A stretch of 64,000 bases of DNA from positions 57,354,066 through 57,418,065 of the forward strand of contig NC_134400.1 of the NCBI RefSeq assembly GCF_050003625.1, given 5' to 3'. This document shows, in pieces, positions 57,844-64,000 of the stretch (the stretch's first letter is position 1; each line of letters starts with the position of its first letter). Made by a program: the position numbers and the translations under genes. The notes beneath the pieces are model-generated. The model was not told the origin of the DNA. It was given only the letters and a program-made list of their open reading frames with translations, and did not search any database. This DNA comes from Haematobia irritans (taxonomy: Eukaryota; Arthropoda; Insecta; Diptera; Muscidae).

Positions 57844-59881
57844 AAACAAGTACATACGGCCGTAAGTTCGGCCAGGCCGAAGCTTATGTACCCTCCATCA
57901 TGGATTGCGTAGAAACTTCTTCTAAACATTGCCATCCACAATCGAATTACTTAAGTTGTGGTAACGCTTGCCAATGGCAAGGTATCTTAAAACCTCCTAA
58001 CACCATCTTCTAAATTGTATGTAAGTCCATACGTGGTATACATTAAATCAAAAAAGATCGATCCAATACGTATATAATTCAGTTTGACAAAGTAGACATA
58101 AAATTTTGACAACATTTTCTACAGAAATAAAATTTTGACAAAATTTTCTATAGAAATAAAATCTTGGTAATTATTTTTGGCTCGAGTGGCAACCATGATT
58201 ATGAACCGAATAAAATTTGAACAAATTTTTCTATAGAAATAAAATTTTGACAATGGTGAAGAATTTATTATGAACCGAATAAAATTTTAACAAAATTTTC
58301 TCTAGAAATAAAATTTTGACAAAATTTTCTATAGAAATAACATTTTGGTAGACTATTTTTGGCTCTAGTGGCAACCATGATTATGAACCGATATGGACCA
58401 ATTTTTGTGTGATTGGACCAATTTTGGTATGGCTGTTAGCGACCATATACTAACACCACGTTCCTAATTTGAAACGGATCGGATGAATTTTGCTCCTCCA
58501 AGAGGCTCCGGAGGTCAAATCTGGAGAACGTTTTATATGGGGGCTATATATAATTATGGACCGATATGGACCAATTCTGGCACGGTTGTTAAAGATCATA
58601 TACTAACACCATGTTCCAAATTACAACCGGATTGGATGAAATTTGCTTCTCTTGGAGACTTCGCAAGCCAAATCTGGGGATCGGTTTATATGGGGGCTAT
58701 ATATAATTATGAACCGATGTGGACCAATTTTTGCATGGTTGTTAGAGACCATATACCAATATCATGTACCAAATTTGAGGCGGATCGGATGAAATTTGCT
58801 TCTCTTTGAGGCTCCGGAACCCAAATCTGGGGATCGGTTTATATGGGCGCTATATATAATTATGGACCGATGTGGACCAATTTCTGCACGGTTGTTGGAG
58901 ACCATATACCAACACCATGTACCAAATCTCAGCCGGATCGAATGCAATTTGCTTCTCTTTGAGGCTTCGCAAGCCAAATCTGGAGATCGGTTTATATGGG
59001 GTCTATATATAATTATGGACCGATGTGGACCAATTTTTGCATGGTTGTTAGAGACCATATACCAACATCATATACCGAATTTCAGCCGGATCGGATGAAA
59101 TTTGCTTCTCTGTGAGGCTCCGCAAACCAACTCTGGGGATCGGTTTATATGGGGGCTATATATAATTATGGACCGATGTGAATTTTTGCATGGTTATTAG
59201 AGACCATATACTAACACCATATATCAAATTTCAGCCGGATCGGATGAAATTTGCTTCTCTTAGAGGCTCCGCAAGCCAAATCTGGGGATCGGTTTATATG
59301 GGGGCTATATATAATTATGGACCGATGTGGACCAATTTCTGCATGGTTGTTAGAGACCATATACCAACACCATGTATCAAATTTCAGCCGGATCGGATGA
59401 AATTTGCTTCACTTAGAGGCTCCACAAGCCAAATCTGGGGATCGGTTTATATGGGGGCTATATATAATTATGGACCGATGTGGACCAATTTCTGCATGGT
59501 TGTTAGAGACCATATACCAACACCATGTACCAAATTTCAGCCGGATCGGATGAAATATGCTTCTGTTAGAGGCTCCACAAGCCAAATCTGAGGGTCCCTT
59601 TATATGGGGGCTATACGTAAAAGTGGACCGATATGGCCCATTTTCAATACCATCCGACCTACATCGATAACAACTACTTGTGCCAAGTTTCAAGTCGATA
59701 GCTTGTTTCGTTCGGCAGTTAGCGTGATTTCAACAGACGGACGGACGGACATGCTTAGATCGACTCAGAATTTCACCACGACCCAGAATATATATACTTT
59801 ATGGGGTCTTAGAGCAATATTTCGATGTGTTACAAACGGAATGACAAAGTTAATATACCCCCATCCTATGATGGAGGGTAT
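57844..59881 (+). mobile_element. Family A element (A10), complete outline
   Basis: aacaagtacatacggccg, GGCC hairpin, linker, 28-bp array (58100-58350), eight 153-bp units (58380-59590), GACG tract (59736-59749), core, terminal hairpin ending ggagggtata. Closely related in layout to A4 (14398-16228). Confidence 0.8.
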
Positions 59882-61143
59882 AAAAAGGCCGATTAAATAC
59901 GTATATAATCTAGTTTGACAAAATTTTCTATAGAAATAAAATTTTGACAAAATTTTCTATAGAAATGAAACCTTGACAAAAATTTCTATAGAAATAAAAT
60001 TTTGACAAAATTTTCTATAGAAATAAAATGTTGACAAAATTTTCTATAGAAATAAAAATTTGACAAAATTTTCTATAGCAATACAATTTTGACAAAAATT
60101 TCTATAGAAATAAAATGTTGACAATAAACTAACATCAGGTACCAAATTTCAACCGGATCGGATGAATTTTGCCCCACCAAGAGGCTCCGGAGGTCAAATC
60201 TGGGGATCGGTTTATATGGGGGCTATATATAATTATGGACCGATATGGACCAATTTTTGCATGGTTGTTAAAAACCGTATACTAAGACCATGTACTAAAT
60301 TTCAACCGGATCGGATGAATTTTGCTCCTCCAAGAGGCTCCGGTGGTCAAATCTGGGGATCGGTTTATATGGGAGCTATATATAATTATGGACCGATATG
60401 GACCAATTTTTGCATGGTAGTTAGAGGCCGTATACTAACATCAGGTACCAAATTTCAACCGGATCGGATGAATTTTGCCCCTCCAAAAGTCTCCGGAGGT
60501 CAAATCTGGGGATCGGTTTATATGGGGGCTATATATAATTATGGACCGATATGGACCAATTTTTGCATGGTTGTTAGAGACCATATACTTACATCAGGTA
60601 CCAAATTTCAATCGGATCGGATGAATTTTGCCCCTCCAAGAGGCTCCGGAGGTCAAATCTGGGGATCGGTTTATATGGGGGCTATATATAATTATGGACC
60701 GATATGGACCAATTTTTGCATGGTTGTTAGAGACCGTATACTAAGACCACGTACCAAATTTCAACCGGATCGGATGAATTTTGCTGCTCCGGGAGGCTCC
60801 CCAAGCCAAATTTGGGGATCGGTTTATATGGGGGCTATACGTAAACGTGGTCCGATATGGCCCATTTTCAATACCATCCGACCTACATCAATAACAACTA
60901 CTTGTGCCAAGTTTCAAGTCGATAGCTTGTTTCGTTCGGAAGTTAGCGTGATTTCCACAGACGGACGGACAGCCGGACAGACGGACGGACGAACAGACGG
61001 ACGGACGGACATGCTTAGATCGACTCAGAATTTCACCACGACCCAGAATATATATACTTTATGGGGTCTTAGAGCAATATTTCGATGTGTTACAAACGGA
61101 ATGACAAAGTTAATATACCCCCATCCTATGGTGGAGGGTATAA
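59882..61143 (+). mobile_element. Family A element (A11), lacking its GGCC end
   Basis: It starts at 'aaggccgattaaatacg', then the 28-bp array (59920-60125), four and a half 153-bp units (60130-60830), GACG tract (60957-61011), core and terminal hairpin. It is a near-duplicate of 56330-57637. Confidence 0.82.
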
Positions 61144-61230
61144 AAAAGGCCGATTAAATACGTATATAATTCAGTTAGACAAATTTTTCTATAGAAATAA
61201 AATTTTGACAAAATTTTCTATAGAAATAAA

Positions 61231-61587
61231 ATGTGTTTTAATCGTATTGTTCGCTACATATATCACTTGGGTTATTATGATCATGTCACATCTCGCTCAA
61301 TTGAACTCCTAGGTTGTACATTCGATAACTTCATGAAGCTTAGAACCATGATGTTGTTTTACAAAGTACTTAAATTTAGGACACCGCCAAATCTGGCAGA
61401 AAGATTCCAGTTTGGAGGTTCGAGTAGAATGCATGCGTTGGTAATGCCCCGTTTTCAGACTTTGGTGATGCAGCGATCATTCCTAATTCGAGTCACACGC
61501 TTATGGAATACCTTAATACCTTACGAAAATAGAAATTTTAATTTGCCATGTTTTAAGTTTAAGGAACTGGTTTTATCTCGGTTATGA
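61231..61587 (+). pseudogene. C-terminal end of a non-LTR reverse transcriptase
   Basis: The 118 codons contain LRTMMLFYKVLKFRTPPNLAE, GGSSRMHALVMPRF and RVTRLWNTL. From memory these are the usual closing motifs of Jockey/CR1-type ORF2 proteins in flies (repeated 'LPRHR...FF..A.RLWNSLP' pattern). No polymerase catalytic residue is included, so it is a dead 5' truncation. The ATG comes by chance from the array-retrotransposon junction. It may be the same family as 53485-55810, but the two remnants do not overlap, so this cannot be tested here. Confidence 0.78.
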
Positions 61588-61853
61588 ACATCTACCATAG
61601 CTAACACTTTAATTTTTCGAACTGTGTTTACGCTACAAACATCTCTTTTTCCTTCCATTCATCCATGTTCGTGTTAGGTTCTTGAATCTTGAATAGTATA
61701 TTAATAACATATTCAAAAATTATATATAGTATTGATGTTGATGAGCTTAAATTATATTTTATAATTAAGTGTCAAACCAATGTAAAACTTTTGTAATCAA
61801 TTTTGGCCTTATTTGAGCTTCTGATTATGATTATAAATAAAGTGAAATGAAAT
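61232..61853 (+). mobile_element. 5'-truncated Jockey/CR1-like retrotransposon
   Basis: The C-terminal end of a reverse transcriptase ORF, a 3' UTR and a tail of TGAAA-type repeats (agtgaaatgaaat). It is inserted in the 28-bp array with the 9-bp duplication GAAATAAAA (61223-61231 and 61854-61862). Confidence 0.82.
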
Positions 61854-63437
61854 GAAATAAAAACTTGACAAAATTTTCTATAGAAATAAAATGTTGACAA
61901 AATTTTCTATGGAAGTAAAATGTTGACAAAATTTTCTATAGCAATAAAATTTTGACAAAATTTTCTATAGAAATAAAATGTTGACAAAATTTTCTATAGA
62001 AATAAAATGTTGACAAAATGTTCTATAGAAATAAAATGTTGACAAAATTTTCTATAGAAATAACATGTTGACAAAATTTTCTACAGAAATAAATTTTTTA
62101 CAAAATTTTCTATAGAAATAAAATTTTGACAAAATTTTCTATGGAAATAAAATGTTGACAAACATTGCTATAGAAATAAACTTTTTACAAAACTTTCTAT
62201 AGAAATGAAATTTTGACAAAACTTTCTATAGTAATAAAATTTGACAATTTGTACATGGCTGTTAGAGGCCATATACTAACGAAATGTACCAAATTTCAAC
62301 CGCATCGGATGACTTTTGCTCCTCCAAGAGGCTCCGGAGGTCAAATCTGGGGATCGGTTTATATGGGAGCTATATATAATTATGGACCGATATGGACCAA
62401 TTTTTGCATGGTTGTTAGAGACCATATACTAACACCACGTACCAAATTTCAATCGGGTAGGATGAAGTTTGCTCCTCCAAGAGGCTCCGGAGGTCAAATC
62501 TGGGGATCGGTTTATATGGGAGCTATATATATTTATGGACCGATACGGACCAATTTTTGCATGGTAATTATAGACCGTATACTAACATCAGGTACCAAAT
62601 TTCAACCGGATCGGATGAATTTTGCCCCTCCAAGAGGCTCCGGAGGTCAAATCTGGGGATCGGTTTATATGGGAGCTATATATAATTATGGACCGATATG
62701 GACCAATTTTTGCATGGTTGTTAGAGACCATATACTAACACCACGTACTAAATTTCAATTGGATCGAATGAATTTTGCTCATCCAAGAGGCTCCAGAGTT
62801 CAAATCTGGGGATCGGTTTATATGGGAGCTATATATAATTATGGACCGATATGGACCAATTTTTGCATGTTTGTTAGAGACCGTATACTAACATCAGGTA
62901 CCAAATTTCAACCGGATCGGATGAATTTTGCCCCTCCAAGAGGCTCCGGAGGTCAAATCTGGGGATCAGTTTATATGGGGGCTATATATAATTATGGATC
63001 GATATGGACCAATTTTTACATGGTTGTTAGAGACCGTATACTTAGACCACGTACCAAATTTCAACCGGATCGGATGAATTTTGCTGCTCCGGAAGGCTCC
63101 GCAAGCCAAATTTGGGGATCGGTTTATATGGGGGCTATACGTAAACGTGGGCCGATATGGCCCATTTTCAATACCATCCGACCTACATCAATAACAACTA
63201 CTTGTGCCAAGTTTCAAGTCAATAGCTAGTTTCGTTCGGAAGTTAGCGTGATTTCCACAGACGGACGGAAAGACGGACACACGGACAGACGGACGGACGG
63301 ACGGACATGCTTAGATCGACTCAGAATTTCACCACGACCCAGAATATATATACTTTATGGGGTCTTAGAGCAATATTTCGATGTGTTACAAACGGAAAGA
63401 CAAAGTTAATATACCCCCATCCTATGGTGGAGGGTAT

Positions 63438-63884
63438 TATAAGCTGTTGCGTAAAATTTGCCGATATTTCCGTTCCTAGCACCTTGCTAATCAATATTTT
63501 TTTAAATTTAAAAATAATTAGAAAAGTAGATTTCTAAAACCAAGTTTCAAATTCTTATTTTTAGCCTGAATTCGTACAATAAAGATTTCTTCTCATTGAT
63601 ACTCTCACAGAAAACTAAGACTTGGTATTTGGCTTAAAATAAGAAAATTTTTAATTGATATTCATTTATGAATAAATTGGAATGCAACAAAAAAATTTTG
63701 CTCTCCTTGTTACTCTCACAGATGTTTAACCACCAAAAACTGGCTTTTTTGCATGTATGAAACATTGTGGGTGTGTATGTGTGTAATTTGTGATTTCGAG
63801 TTAGTTTTGTTGGCTTCGCTTGCATTTTGGTTTTCAAATTCTTTTAGAATTATTGTGTGCTAAGACCCTAAGTGATAGTGAAGA

Positions 63885-63935
<51 letters not shown>

Positions 63936-64000
63936 AAACGCATACTTTGGCGACAGTAAAAATGCTACTTTTTTGTTACATACATGCGTCGACAAGAATA
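63438..64000. other. Right flank, probably unique DNA
   Basis: After the last A element no repeat family is recognised. The stretch 63600-63780 has two 'actctcacag' words. No gene is supported. Confidence 0.4.
63887..63932 (+). repeat. (AT)23 microsatellite
   Basis: Forty-six bases of pure AT dinucleotide repeat. Confidence 0.97.

Larger units (their letters stand above)
61144..63437 (+). mobile_element. Family A element (A12) with a retrotransposon fragment in its array
   Basis: 28-bp array (61180-61230, interrupted, 61860-62240), six 153-bp units (62240-63150), GACG/GACA tract (63258-63308), core and terminal hairpin ending ggagggtat. The GGCC end is missing. The 338-codon frame 62213-63229 is an array product. 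Confidence 0.8.

Noticed and set aside
62213..63229. Long open frames (up to 338 codons) in the 153-bp arrays as host genes
   Set aside because: They exist because the unit length is a multiple of three; the opposite strand is open too, there is no start or stop logic, and the same arrays elsewhere contain stops. They are described as array products, with the shared frame kept as a separate question.

Overview
This is repeat-saturated nuclear DNA of a higher fly. The one host gene I can support is a peritrophin/mucin with type-2 chitin-binding domains and a 59-nt intron of Drosophila size. The transposons are dipteran types. They include non-coding elements whose TA tract, following core and GTCY microsatellite match, from memory, the mini-me elements described in Diptera. 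A calyptrate fly (Musca, Stomoxys, Haematobia or a blowfly) is the best guess; the species cannot be fixed from this sequence.

Layout. 1-470: repeat remnants and the 3' flank of the gene. 470-3954 (minus strand): the peritrophin/mucin gene. 3955-4770: its upstream flank. From 4771 to 63437 almost everything is mobile DNA. The bulk is a set of related non-coding elements, called here A, B (with B' and E) and C. One end of each is a short hairpin (ATACCC...GGGTATA) followed by the TA tract, core and GTCY tract. The middle is an array of a 153-bp unit. A elements also carry arrays of a 28-bp CTATAG repeat. The other end is a GGCC hairpin and a terminus reading ACTTGTT. They sit in T-runs without a clear target duplication, which suggests rolling-circle (Helentron-like) transposition. 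They are inserted in one another and in head-to-tail trains.

Nested among them are: a Tc1/mariner-superfamily pseudogene (10394-11206); two 933-bp deletion derivatives of a related transposon sharing one internal deletion (19855-20787 and 34146-35078); an irritans-type mariner fragment (39217-39430); one nearly intact LOA/I-group non-LTR retrotransposon with RNase H (45488-50464) and two 5'-truncated copies (35376-36482, 37691-37865); Jockey/CR1-like reverse transcriptase remains (53485-55810 and 61232-61853); a terminal-inverted-repeat family with 8-bp target duplication (X, 35148 and 54180); a TA-flanked family carrying a TATA box (D, 17377, 25716, 44161); and tRNA-derived fragments. Several insertions can be ordered because the empty site is also present in the window.

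Most long open frames here are products of the 153-bp arrays: 153 is divisible by three, so any stop-free frame continues for the length of an array. The three lineages A, B and C have diverged in sequence but all keep exactly 153 bp and partly share one 51-residue frame. This is the observation I would follow up first.
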